Below, piece after piece: positions 52,971-64,000 of a stretch of 64,000 bases of DNA (its first letter is position 1; each line of letters opens with the position of its first letter). Both the position numbers and the translations under genes were made by a program. The stretch covers positions 258,001 to 322,000 of the forward strand of contig NC_063079.1 in NCBI RefSeq assembly GCF_022605165.1. Direction: 5' to 3'. The stretch comes from Purpureocillium takamizusanense (taxonomy: Eukaryota > Ascomycota > Sordariomycetes > Hypocreales > Ophiocordycipitaceae). The notes below the pieces were generated by a model, which ran no database searches, had not been told where the DNA came from, and saw only the letters and a program-made list of their open reading frames with translations.

Positions 52971-53902
52971 GGCTCAGATGTCGCGGGCCCGACGGAGCTT
53001 GACCGATGCGGACCGGGAGCAATGCCGCGGCCGACGGCGACGGGCGTCCGAGCTGGTGGGGCGGGGCCGAGACCGAGAAGAATGCGGGGCCCGAGAGGAG
53101 CAATGGCGAGAGTCAAAAGGGGGTCTCGCAGGGCGGGATGGCGGAAAGCGGGCTCCACGCTGCAGAGCAGAAGGCGACAATGTGGCATGCCGTTCCAGTG
53201 TAGACACGGTTGGTCGGGACAGTCTGTCGGTTGTAACTGGGTACGTAGGTTCGCCTGAACGAAGCCTTTCAGTTCGCGTATCGGCTCCACGGACGGACGG
53301 ACGGACGGACGACGTCAAGAATAGAAGTCGCAAAGCAAACAAAAACGCACAGGCCGCGGCGAACACCAGCGAGAGCTCGTTGCTGGACCCAACGCAACGG
53401 ACGGGCAGGGGGGAAGGGGGGGGGGGGGAGTGCGCGCAAGCCGGCTGGCTACTCTGAGCAAGCTTGGTTTAACGTTGTGTCTTTGGTGAGAAAGCGTCGG
53501 TGGTTGCTTCTTCCAGGTGCATCATCGCCGAGGTCGCCGCACATTTGCTGGGACGATTGACGATGCAGCCAAAAGACCAGATGTGTGCATGCAGGCGTTG
53601 TTAGTTAGCCCAGGCTAGCCAGTTCGAACTCGGCGCCGTTGGGATTTCAGAACAGTCGCAGCAACCGCTCATCAGGTGTCTGGCTGCTGCCCTCCGCAAC
53701 AGCCGCCGTGGAATGTGGCGGCTCTCGTCGCAAGTGAGTTGTCGCATCGGATCCTCATGCGGATCCGACCCGCCCGGGCGAGAGAGAGGACTGGGCCGAA
53801 GACACGCAGCGATGCGAGCGAACACGAGCGTCGGTCGAGGCAGGCGTCTTTGGGGATCGGACACAGAGCAATATATGGTTTGCGTGCGGCTCTAGGTCGA
53901 CG

Positions 53903-53927
53903 CTGACCTGACCTGACCTGACCTGAC
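53903..53927. repeat. (CCTGA)n pentanucleotide repeat
   Basis: About five consecutive CTGAC units. Confidence 0.8.
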
Positions 53928-54324
53928 GTGATCGTGATACGCAGCAGCGCAGCGGTACGCACTTCACGAGTGGCGGCGGATGGCTTGTGTCGGCGGGAGG
54001 GGAGAGAGATGAGCGACAGCGTCTGTGCAATCGTACAGAAACGTGGCTGTCGCCGTTGGCGCGTGTGAACAGGCCGGCAGGCACGGAGTGACGAGATGAG
54101 GTGATGAAGCTGGCGAGATTGGCGAACGAGGCGGGGCCGGGCAGTCCGTCCTGTGGAGTGAGACTGGATGGATTGGAGCCCGAGGAAACAGAGATGTGAT
54201 AGGGCAAGGGCGGCTCGACCGCACGGTCCGACCAGTGAAAAAACGTCACCCGTCTCTCGCCCCTGTTGTAGCTTGTACAGTATAGGTGCGCACTGCACCG
54301 ACGCCAGCGCTGCTAGTACTGTAG

Positions 54325-54354
54325 CACCACCACCACCACCACCACCACCACCAC
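54325..54354. repeat. (CCA)n trinucleotide repeat
   Basis: About ten CAC/CCA units in a row. Confidence 0.9.
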
Positions 54355-57300
54355 GTCAGGCACCACCACCCCCTTGGCCTTTGGTGCTCGCCACGCTGAA
54401 TTGTTCTGCTACTCTCACTACACCGGCCGAGGTTAGCCTCACGCATACAAGACGCGCCTAGTCGCCGACCTCCATACCGTGGGCGATGAGAATGACCAAG
54501 CGCCATCCGATGTTTCTCAATCAGGCAATAGCTCGGCTGCATGAACCATCTCAACTCTCGTTCCCAACGTCACTGGCTTGGCTTCGCCCTCTCCACAAGC
54601 GGCCGCCACCAAACGCCGTACTAACGTTAGTCAATCAAATGAACGGGTGACGCAATCCCGTGCCGAACTGTAGGCCCCTGCGAGATGATGGGGCTCTTCG
54701 AACCCCGTCGCTGCGGCATGGGTAGCGAGTTTCCAGCTGAAGCTGCGCAGCTCCTATGGCCGTCTCTACCTAGGAATCGCAAAACACTTGGAGTGCAGAG
54801 TAGGTATGTAGCAACAACCCGCCTCGTCATGCCTGCGGGCTGACCGAGAGTATAGGATCAGAACACAAGCCCGGTGCCTCGATTGGGACAAGTACCATGT
54901 AAATCATGTAGGTCCCTGCAGCAGTGTCACCGTCGTCCCCCTCCCGTGCGTCGACAACTGCATCTGGGGCGCCGCATCAGGCACGCAGCGAAGAGCGCTG
55001 GGCCCCCTGCCGGGTACCTCGACGAGCAGAGACGGTGGCCTCATCCGGTCCGATAACCGAGCCGGAGATCTACTGCTGGCAGTGGACTCTGTCTCGTCCG
55101 CGAGCTCGCTTTACGCCGCGAGGCGAGTGCTACTTGCTAGTGTGCTCCGATCAGGTACTGGAAGCGGCCGAAACCCAAGATGAAGAGAATCAACCCGCCT
55201 CTCCCAAGTCAGTCAAGAAAGTCCACCAGTGTCAGGGGGCGCAGGGGTCCAAGGTAAACTGGATCTACCGAGCATAGCAGACTTTCTTCTGGCACGGCAA
55301 GCGAACAGGCACTACGAGCACGCAGTGCCGAAGCGCGCCACCTTACAGCGGCCTCCCACTGCGGCTCTGCCTTATCCAGTTAGTAGAGGTCTCTCGTAGG
55401 TGGCAATCCGTTGACGGCTGACGCACGATGCTCGGGCAGTCACCGCGGGGTTTTCCTGGTGACTTGATTTCAGTGGCTTTTCGAAAAGTGACAAGAGTCT
55501 GCTGGGCGCATTCGTACCGTCTGCTCGTCGAGAAACCTGCACGCGGAGGGCAGGGAGGATCCTCCGGTAGATGCTCCCGAATTCCGCCTGTGAGGCATGT
55601 GCAATACAGGGGGGGTTTGTCGTTGGTGCTGGGGGGGCGTGGCGGTCGGGGCTGATGGCCACCATTACCGGCCCTGGGTAGGCCCAAGGGGGGGACCCTC
55701 GCCGCCATGCCGCCCAATCCCTGGACGGATCTGGCTCACTGCAAATCTTCCCCAGAGCGCCACGGCCAGTGGCCCCAGGGCGCGCCATGCCGCATCGGGC
55801 CGCTGCCTACTTGCCCTGTTGGGCAATCCCCAGGTCCAGGGCTCTCCATCTCTCCCGCCGCGTCTCTCTCCATGCACTCCATCCCATCCCGTCCATCCAT
55901 CCATCCATCCACCTCACTGTCGACACCCCTCCAGCTTTGCTTGTGCTGAACCAGCCCAGTAGCACCGGCAAGACCGGGCACGATGCTAGCGCACGTCCGC
56001 ACGCCACTTCGGCAGTAAACCTCCATAGATCCAGCCGGACGGTACCAAGGCAATACGGATCAAGCCACGTCCCGCATCTTGGGTACCGACTACGTAACTA
56101 AGTGGTTCGTAGGTACTAGGCACTGATTACCAATTTGCTCCGGTGCCCCAGTGCTGCCAGCGCAGCTGAGCACAGCTGAGCGCCTAAAAAGCTGACACCT
56201 CTGCTGCATCTCGCCTCCATCTCCATTTCATACCTGTCTCATCTCATTCTCATTCCCCATCCCACTCCCCCCCCCCCGTTAGTTTCATCCCATCTCGCAT
56301 CAACCTGCATGTTCGTGCGCACAGAAGTCGCCGTCTGTGTTGGATCGCCCGCCCGCCACATCGACCTCCACACTCTGTGCGCCCTGAACACACAGACACA
56401 CACCTCAGATGCCTACCTGTACTAGTAGTACTACTTGCGTACATGCTCCTCCCTCTGGCTCACCAAGTCGGTCATCGTCAGGGCCAAATTAGACACTGCT
56501 GCACTCGTGGCGTTTTTCCACATTGGGCCATCCGGAGCAATCGCCCCGTACACTTGGATCAAGCTGGACACGCGCGCGCGGCTCCCTTGGTCCAATTCGT
56601 CTGTTGTTGGCAGGCCACCGTGGTCGAGCTTGCTTCTACGTACGTACTTAGTATGTGTTCAAGGGACCTAAAGCAAAATGAGCTAAGATAGGATTAGTAG
56701 TACTACCTTGGCCTGAGCTCACGAGCCGAGACGTGGGCCGCCACCTACCTCACCTCGTTCACGTCAACGCGAGGTGCCTGCATTTTGCCACCTTTGGTGT
56801 CTTTTGTTTGTCTGTTTCGTTTTGGATCACGACTAACTAAGGTACTAGCCTCTCACCCCCACGCCGGCCCATCGTCTCCGCAATTGAGAAAGACTTGCGG
56901 CCGGCCGGCCAGCCGCTTCTCCTCACTCAAAGCATGTTTGTTCGGCGTTCGTTTCGCCATCGCTGCTTGTCTCGCGCCGCGCGTGCCAATCTCCGCTCCG
57001 AAACCATTCCCCTTGCTGGCGCCGCCGTCCACTGTCTGTCGCACAGAACGGTTCGTTTCGCCTCTCTCGCCGGCCCCTACCCAAGAAGAAAGCAACAGGT
57101 CTGGGAAAGCAACTACGTACTACGTCAAGCTACTAGGTAGCTTACCGTGTTGGTAGTGGGAGTAGTAGTTCGTACTAGTAGTGCTGCATGCAAGCAGCAG
57201 CGGCAAGTCGATGGTGTCTGGTACCTGAGCAGCAGCGGCAGCAGCGGCAGCACGGCATCTTGCCTGACAGGCAAGCAAGTCAGTAAGCACGCAGCCAAGC

Positions 57301-57870
57301 AAGCAAGAAATGGGTGCAGCCAACAATCGGCCCCCAGATGTCGTGCAACGTGACGCCAGGCCCCCCGCCCCCTGGCGAGCGACGACGCACCCGGCGGCGA
57401 CGTCATTCGTTTAGACGCGCGCACGTCGTCCTGTTGCCGCCGAGCCGCCGAATCGCACAAAACCATGTCGTGCAACAAAAACAACAGCAACAAGCACGTA
57501 GGCACGTCAACACAACATGCGCGTCTTGTACCCCGTCGCCCCAAGCCCAGGAACCAACACCACGGACCTGCGCAGCATGGTCTCCTCCTCCTCCTCCTCC
57601 TTCCCAAAGCGTCCATACTACTGTACCTACGCGTTTGACGTATGCACGTAGTATTTATTCTTGTCGACACCCTTCGGCCCGTGCGCCGCCCAACAACAAC
57701 ACCCAACATGCCAACACCAACCTTCCCGTAACCTTCCCGTCCCGTTCGTGACAACCAACAGTACCCCAGCCCTCACGTGCTGCTGCTGCTGCTCAGATGA
57801 GCGCGGACGGGCGGGCGGGCGGGCTGGCGCTCCCGCAATCCGGTGCGCACACAACCAACAAACATGCACG

Positions 57871-57893
57871 CACACACACACACACACACACAC
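57871..57893. repeat. (CA)n microsatellite
   Basis: Pure CA tract of 23 bp. Confidence 0.9.
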
Positions 57894-58680
57894 TATGTAT
57901 CTTTCATCATCCTTTCTCTCTCCCCAACAAGCCCGGCAGGAACCCCCAACGCACGATCGCACAACAATGCAGGTGTAAGTTACACGGCCGGTGCGGCGGC
58001 GCAGCCTACACAACTCACCCGCCTTTTCCGCAACCGGGGGCACGAGCCCTCTCTGTGTTAAGAATAGCTACTACCCCGTCTGCATGTAGCTATTTCGGTG
58101 AGTCCTTTTGACGTGCGTGTTGGTGGTGGTGGTGGCTTCATTGTTGATGGGGGGAAAAAATCGTCAAGGACGACGACGACCCCTGCTTCTGCTTCCCCGC
58201 GGTCTGTCGTCTCCTTCGATGACGGCGGCCACCACCACCACGACAATCACGCTGCTGCAGAACAGCACACACAAAGTAGTAGGAGACACCAAAAAACAAA
58301 TTAAGAAACGAGATCAAGATCAAGATCGGACGAATCGAAGACAAGAGCAACAGAAGAACAAACAAATGCAAAAACAAAGCAACCCGAGACGCAAAGCTAG
58401 TACGTAGTCGTAAACGCGAGGACCCGATCGCGCTTTCATCCCTGCCCCTCCGATCGCACAACGCACGCACACACGCACGCGTGCTGTTACCAACAGCTGG
58501 GGAAAGGTGGGGGGGCAAGAGATCTGGGAACTAGGGAGGGGGGCAAGGTCGTGTGCGTTTCGCATCCTTGCGATTGCGTTCTACAAGTTCCTGCAGTAGA
58601 GAGGCACAGCAAGTTTTTTTTTTTTGGCCTCATCGTCCACGCCGATTTTGAACATGCAACCGTTTGTTCTTTTTCCCTTG

Positions 58681-58684
<4 letters not shown>

Positions 58685-58714
<30 letters not shown>
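58685..58714. repeat. (GT)n microsatellite
   Basis: Pure GT tract of about 30 bp. It lies about 800 bp from the CA tract at 57871 and could pair with it in a transcript. Confidence 0.9.
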
Positions 58715-58715
<1 letters not shown>

Positions 58716-60245
58716 CGCGTGTGTGTTTTGGTTTTTTCAGTTTGCAGGTTGCATTTCTGCAACCTTGGACTTGGGTTTGGGTTTGGGGCAGCGGGGCGGG
58801 GGGCGGACGATCCGCCAGCGGCGCGCGGACGGCCGGGGCCCCTCTTCCTCGTCCCGCGGCCCGCTAACTAATAGTAACTAGCCGGAGTGTAACCATCGTA
58901 CCTTACCGTCCCGTCATATTTTGTGGGGGAGGCAAATACCTAGTACCTAAGCTCTAATGTAGGTGTAGGTGCGTACTATCTACTTTTGGTGCCAAGTGCC
59001 TTAGCACCTTAGCTACCTACGTAGGTACGTACGTACGTAGGCGCCACGGCTGCCAACGACATACATACGTAGGCAGAATTTTTTTTTTGTTACAAGAACG
59101 GCTGCATGTGGAGAGGGTCCGGATTGCGCATGCATGCACATGCAATGCATGTAGTACACTGGTATGGTTGTTGGTGCTGCTGCTGCTGCTGCTGCTCAGT
59201 ACCCTCCAACAAGCGGCTGGCTGACCCCAAGGAGTTGTGGGCGGGGGGGCGCCCCGGGCCCTCCCCTCTCTGCGGCCCCTGACCCTGTGTGCGTCCAGAT
59301 GTCGATGCGTGCCTGCAGCGGCGGAACCTGCAACACTTCATAGAAAGAGGGTGGGGGGGGGGGGGCAGAAGAAGTCGTTGCTCGCCATCCATTGGCTGCG
59401 TGTTGTCGTTCTGTCGCTTTCATCGGCCCCCATGATGCCCACACACCACCACGACAGGTCGTCCTTGATAAGTAAATCCGTGTGGTACTGGAGTTGGGGG
59501 TTCCTGCTTGACAAAGTATATCACAGAGCTACGTACGTACGCACGCACGGAGAGAAGGGGAGGACAAGGACGACTCCGGAGCAGAGCAGCCCCCAGAGTC
59601 CAGTCCCCAGGGTCCAGCCCAGCCCAGCCCAGCCGCCTCGCGCGTCACGCCTCACGCCTCACGCCGGCGGCCCACCCTACTAGCCGGACAAGCGCCGCCC
59701 CGCTGTCCGCCCGCGGCTATGCTGCACCAGACCTGGTCCTGCGCGGCTTCTTTCTTTTCCTTTGGGGGGTTCGGGGTTTGGGGGAGGGGCCGGTATTTTG
59801 TTTTATTTGCTTCTTCCTCGCTCTTTGCCCCCCCCTTCCCCTTTCTTCATCCGTTCGATTCGCTGCTGCTCACCCCACGTCTTCTTCTTCTCCCCTCTCC
59901 GGTCGATTTTCTGCCCCCTGTCCTGTCCTCCCACTAACCTGCGTCGGTAGTATTGACGGACCGTTTCGGCTGGGGCGTCGTTGTTGGTGGCGGGGGAGAG
60001 AGGACAGTGGCGCAGCGGGCGGCGCAACTCTGCAATTATGCGGGTCTGAGAGACCATCTGTTTGGAGAGTGACCAGCCCAACGTACCGTAGTATATAGGT
60101 GATGTGATGTACAGCATGTACGTACGTACATGTGCAGAGACCGAAAACGGCTTCTTTCGTCTTGCCGGCTTTCCCCTCCTGGTAGCGGGTCGGCAAGCGA
60201 ACCCGGGGGCGGGCCGTGTCACGGTAATCACGCGCGTTACGTACG

Positions 60246-60285
60246 TACATACATACATACATACATACATACATACATACATACA
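60246..60285. repeat. (CATA)n tetranucleotide repeat
   Basis: Ten CATA units, preceded by GTACGTAC. Confidence 0.92.
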
Positions 60286-61280
60286 CCTAGCTACAGGTAG
60301 ATAGGTAGGATAGTTGGTTGTGTAGCTTGCGGCCGTAGTAATAGCAACATGGAACAAAGAGCAGTAAACAGCAGCAACAAAAAAACAATCCCCCCCCAGC
60401 AGGAAACACAAACTGCTACAACCCTCGCTTGAACGCGGATGATGATGCGTACACTTGCAAGGTACGTACTCCGTATCTGGAACAAGCGAACTCCTTGTGC
60501 AACGGCAGTCACTAAAACGGAAACGTAAAGAAGGAAAGAAGGAGAAGAAGAAAAGGGCAGGAAGACAAACCCGAAAACACCGGTCCCTCGGCCTCGGAAT
60601 TACACAGCATGAACGCCGATAAGCGTGACACTACGTAGGGGAGGGAGGTGGGGCGGGAGCAGTAAGATGGCGCGGGCTCGCACAATACCCCAAAGACACA
60701 CACAGTCTGCACAACCTACAAGGTACTTTACTAACCTGGCCTGAAAGTCTACACCAACTTACGGCCTAGGGGAATCCCATGCAAAAGTGATATATCCCCC
60801 CGTCCACTCCTCCCACCACCCACTTGGGTATTACTAACATAGTCAGCAGACACAAAGGAACAGCGAAACCCCTAACTTTGTAGGAGAGGCGCCTGCAAGC
60901 CCTGTAGATCCCCCCGCCCTGCACGGAGCGTTCAGCCAAGGGTAAAAACCAAGGTGGGCTGCTATGTATTTCCATTCGCCGCCGCCGGTAGTGGTAGTAG
61001 TAGTAGGAGCGGGTAGTAGAGCCCCGGAAAACAAAACGCCCCGTTGGTCGCCCCGGCGCTCTTCCATTCATCAGTGCGTATACCAACTTAGGTGGCAGCA
61101 GTGGTTGGTGCCAATATTCGTCACAACGCTCCCGTCCCCGCCGCCGGAGCCGTCGCTTTCGGCAGCCGTGAGCAGTACCCAAAAAAACAAACAAATAATT
61201 TGGTCCGTCCACCACCACCACCAGCGCCCCGCCGCCGCCTCCGCCGCCGCCAACAACAACAACACATAGGTAATACAACA

Positions 61281-61306
61281 ACTACTACTACTACTACTAC
61301 TACTAC
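61281..61306. repeat. (CTA)n trinucleotide repeat
   Basis: About eight consecutive ACT/CTA units, followed by more ACC/CAC trinucleotides to about 61436. Confidence 0.85.
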
Positions 61307-62768
61307 CACCTACTGCCACCTACGGCCACAACTACTACTCGAAGCGGCCGCAGGTAATGTAGTGCAGTGTACGGAGTACGCAGTGATATGATATGCCGTA
61401 TCACCACCGACGACACCACCACCACCACCACTACCACCTGCATGTCCAAAAAAGAAAACGCTGCACGGACGGACCTAGAATGACACCACCACCGGGCTGG
61501 CTCTCTGTCCACTCCCTGGGGTCCCTTCCGCCCACTGCTAGTAGTAGCCTGGCTGGCTTGGCCTGTGTTTGCCCACCCTCGTCCTATGGGTGCAAAGAGG
61601 GAAGTGGTACGACGACGCCCTTTCTAGACCTCTCCCCAGCCACTCTTGCCACCCTCCGGGGCCTATCGCCCATTCCCCGTTTGACAGACAGATCTAAGAC
61701 AGCAGCGGAGACACAGACCCCCCATCCATCGTGGGGCCATGAGACAAACGAGAAAATGACAAGGGCTAGCTCAAGTGACACAACTGGCCCGATCTCACTT
61801 ACTCAAGTCGCTGCAGCCTTGTAGAGTCTGGGCCGTCCTGCTCCTGCTGCTACTGCGGTGGCGAGCACTGGCCTCAGCCCCCGTCCGCCACACTCACTCA
61901 CACGAATCTGTTCGGAACTGGTCTGCGCTTGACGCCAAAACGTCTTGTTCGTTGTTTCCCTCCTCCCAATACTAGATTACAGTGGTTGTGTATACTAGAG
62001 TACACTTCGAGGATCAGATACTCCCCCGAAAGATACACTTCGCCGCGCCGTCTCCCCTCCAATGCATTACCTTACTCAACGAGGCCGGGTTGCCCGTCGC
62101 CCCCGTCAGCATAAATTCGTTTCCTCCGTTAAAAATGCTTTTTCTCATCGCGTGTGCCATGCTAATCCATGGCCACCGTGCAAAAATGACAAAAAAGATG
62201 TGGTGTCGTACAAGTCCTCCTCGCCCTCCTTGGGATATCACAATGTGGCCCCGCAGCTTTCCCCAGCAAGACCAGAACAGCCAGTGTACGCCGGAACATG
62301 GTGGCAGAAAACAAATCGGGGAATAAGAATGGACCAGAGAAGGAAAATGTGAAGCGGCGCTTCCCGTTGCGACTGGGAGCCACCAACGAAGACATGCCAG
62401 CCTCTTGCTGAGGGTGTAGAGTGGGCCCGTTCCGTCGTACACTATGGCAAATGCCAGAGACCAGGAACCTCCGCCGCCTGTCCTTGTCCTCTGCAGTGGG
62501 TGTGGTCGGGGCGCCAGTGTGTGTGCGGGTGTGGATGTGTGTGTGTGCGTGTGTGTATGGAAATGTTCATGTTTGTGTGGCGTGTCTGCGTTGGTCCGTG
62601 TGCGCGACCGCAGCGGCACCAACGCATGGCTGCTCGCCAGGTGCAGAGCGTCGTGTGTGTCTCGGCACTGACCCCACAGACGATGCGAGACTAGGCCTCG
62701 CATCATCTCTCACCAGGTACGCAAAAGCAAAGGCAGAGATTTCCCTCAGGGAAACATCGTCCCGCTGC

Positions 62769-63896
62769 TTATGCTGTCTTGGATTTGGGTGGAGCGCGAC
62801 GCTTTCGGCTGCGTTCTTCCTGCTCAATGACAGGCACAGCTGCCGGGATGAACTCGACCCCACGGTTCCTGCTGTTTGGCCTGGCATGCAGCTTGCGGTG
62901 GTTGTTGAGGTTGTCCTGGCGGTTAAACTGATCCTTGCCGCAGAACTCGCAGGAGAAGCGATTAGGTCCTTCGCCGTGGAAACTAGGTGGGCTGTTAGGG
63001 TATGATTCACGTGGACATTGGACGGTAGATTTGACTCACGTCTGTTTGTGACGCTTGAGATGCTCGTTGCGGCGAAACGCTTTGTGGCACCCGGGGTAGT
63101 CACACTTGCACATGGCCCGCCGTACCACGTCAACAGGGGCACTATCGCTCTGACCGGAGAGCTTCCTCTGAGCTCTCTGCAGTTCGGTGGTCTTGCGTTG
63201 GATCTCATGGACCATCATCTTGCGATGGGCCCGTAGACGGCCGGGAGATGGTGGTCCCTGCAGATGGTACCTCCCAACAGGTGACTGCGAGTGTCGGTCC
63301 ATGTCCAGTGAGTCCATGTCGTTCGAGCCCAAGCTCTTGCTGGGGAAGAAGGAAATCGGGCTGTCGTTGGCGCATGACCAGGAGGAAGAGGATTCAGCCA
63401 CTTCAGACCCAGAGAGGCTGTGTGTCGGGGTCATCATGAAGGAGGTTGGCCCCATTGCCGTCTGAGGAGAGATGGTGTACATGGGATACGGTCCAGAGGG
63501 AGTGACGGAGCCCATGGAGTGTTGTGATGCCATGTTCAACTCGAGCATGTGGTCGTAGTCGGGAGTAGCCATGCCGTCCATCTTCTTGATTGGAGTAGTG
63601 GGCATCCCGTTGGGAAAGGAGATGTGCTCCGGCTCTGTCTTGACAGGACCGAACATGTACTTGGACATGCTGTGTGAAGGCGAGGTTAGGTCTGCGGGAT
63701 GGGAGCCAGCAAACGCGGTGCCGTCAAAGTCGAGGGTGAGCTCGTTGGGTGTAGATCGTCGAGAGGTCGGGGTGAAGGGGTCGTATGCCGACGAGGCAGA
63801 TGAGAAGCTGGTGCCGGTCGATGGGCACGACATGGCCTGACTGCACATGCTGAAGCCGTCATCCATGTCGAACCGAAAGTCGGATTCGAACTGCAT
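62769..63896 (-). CDS. flbC: C2H2 zinc-finger regulator, FlbC-like, two exons
   Basis: 356 aa from exons 63040-63896 and 62769-62982. The 57 bp intron is GTGAGT...CACCTAG with a CCTAAC branch site. The N-terminal 230 residues are Ser/Pro/Met-rich (transactivation-like). A basic helical stretch (HRKMMVHEIQRKTTELQRAQ) precedes two C-terminal fingers: CDYPGCHKAFRRNEHLKRH, then CEFCGKDQFNRQDNLNNH with a following H in RKLH. A basic, NLS-like tail (EERSRKRRAPPKSK) ends the protein. The splice falls between the fingers and yields KQTFHGEGPNRFSC. Two C-terminal C2H2 fingers in about 355 aa match FlbC, an activator of conidiation in Aspergillus. BrlA was considered, but its finger sequences differ. 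The family name is probable, not certain; DNA-binding regulator status is firm. Confidence 0.72.
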
Positions 63897-64000
63897 CTTG
63901 CTGGTTGAGGACTGCGGAGGCTCTGTGCTGCTGGCAAAGCTCTTCTCTCTCTGTGTTCCGGAGCCACGCGTTTGACTATGACCGACCAGGATGAGATGTT
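63897..64000. other. 5' leader of the C2H2 regulator, window edge
   Basis: 104 bp upstream of the ATG at 63896, presumably 5' UTR. The frame continues upstream in another phase without a motif. The promoter lies outside the window. Confidence 0.4.

Larger units (their letters stand above)
52971..62768. other. 9.8 kb gene-free region rich in simple repeats
   Basis: Between the divergently oriented F-box-like gene start (52970) and the C2H2 gene stop (62769) I find no supported protein gene. Many open frames of 60-210 codons overlap on both strands and consist of simple-sequence or GC-skew products. The stretch has many microsatellites (CCTGA, CCA, CA, TG, CATA, CTA), G and C homopolymers and TACGTA-type palindromes. 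It could hold a very long 5' leader or promoter, non-coding RNAs or small spliced genes that cannot be resolved by eye. Confidence 0.55.

Noticed and set aside
53672..54298. 208-codon minus-strand frame in the gene-free region
   Set aside because: No motif, overlapped by equally long frames in other phases, Arg/Ser-rich composition expected from simple-sequence DNA.
60104..60304. Tyr-Val/Cys-Met repeat peptides from the CATA tract
   Set aside because: Translations of a tetranucleotide microsatellite, not proteins.
62769..63896. BrlA identity for the C2H2 gene
   Set aside because: BrlA fingers and C-terminus as I know them differ (different spacing and a longer tail), while the two-finger C-terminal layout and 356 aa length fit FlbC better.

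Overview
The window is genomic DNA of a filamentous ascomycete. I think a sordariomycete, probably Hypocreales, is likeliest, from the overall gene set; that placement is inference. Eukaryotic structure is plain: short introns of about 46-122 bp with GT-AG (twice GC-AG) borders and CTAAC-type branch sites, gene spacing of 0.1-2 kb, Zn2Cys6 regulators, a CFEM/PTH11-type receptor, small secreted cysteine proteins and one nuclear tRNA-Asp gene. I support 25 protein-coding genes and one tRNA. Many models had to be assembled by splicing, because single open frames miss or truncate them.

Left part (0.9-13.3 kb): a flavin monooxygenase, an eight-exon DapA-family aldolase homologue whose Schiff-base lysine position reads methionine, an NmrA/isoflavone-reductase-like protein, a monocarboxylate-type MFS transporter and a Zn2Cys6 regulator lie together and look like a small catabolic or secondary-metabolite cluster. 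A CorA-like membrane protein follows. A 2.5 kb gene-poor, partly AT-rich stretch then leads to a small secreted 8-cysteine protein (15.9 kb).

Middle part (16.6-34.6 kb): a Zn2Cys6 regulator, a zinc polyol dehydrogenase and two short-chain dehydrogenases of the sorbose/arabinitol type form a convincing polyol (sugar alcohol) utilisation cluster. Next come an SNG1-like membrane protein, an NAD-dependent epimerase, a CFEM-GPCR, a HAL2-type 3'(2'),5'-bisphosphate nucleotidase, an OB-fold protein resembling RPA70 DNA-binding domains, and an uncharacterised fungal protein.

Accessory-looking part (35.1-42 kb): a small two-exon hypothetical gene, degenerate tandem repeats, two secreted cysteine-containing proteins and a transmembrane collagen-like protein with 44 uninterrupted Gly-X-Y triplets.

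Right part (43.3-64 kb): housekeeping genes resume (MCH1-like transporter, MRE11, tRNA-Asp, an F-box/LRR-like protein). A gene-free stretch of almost 10 kb (53.0-62.8 kb) follows, full of microsatellites, homopolymers and TACGTA palindromes. The window ends in a two-finger C2H2 regulator matching the FlbC conidiation-factor architecture.

All functional calls come from motif reading without database searches. Splice models were checked only for frame consistency and consensus sites.
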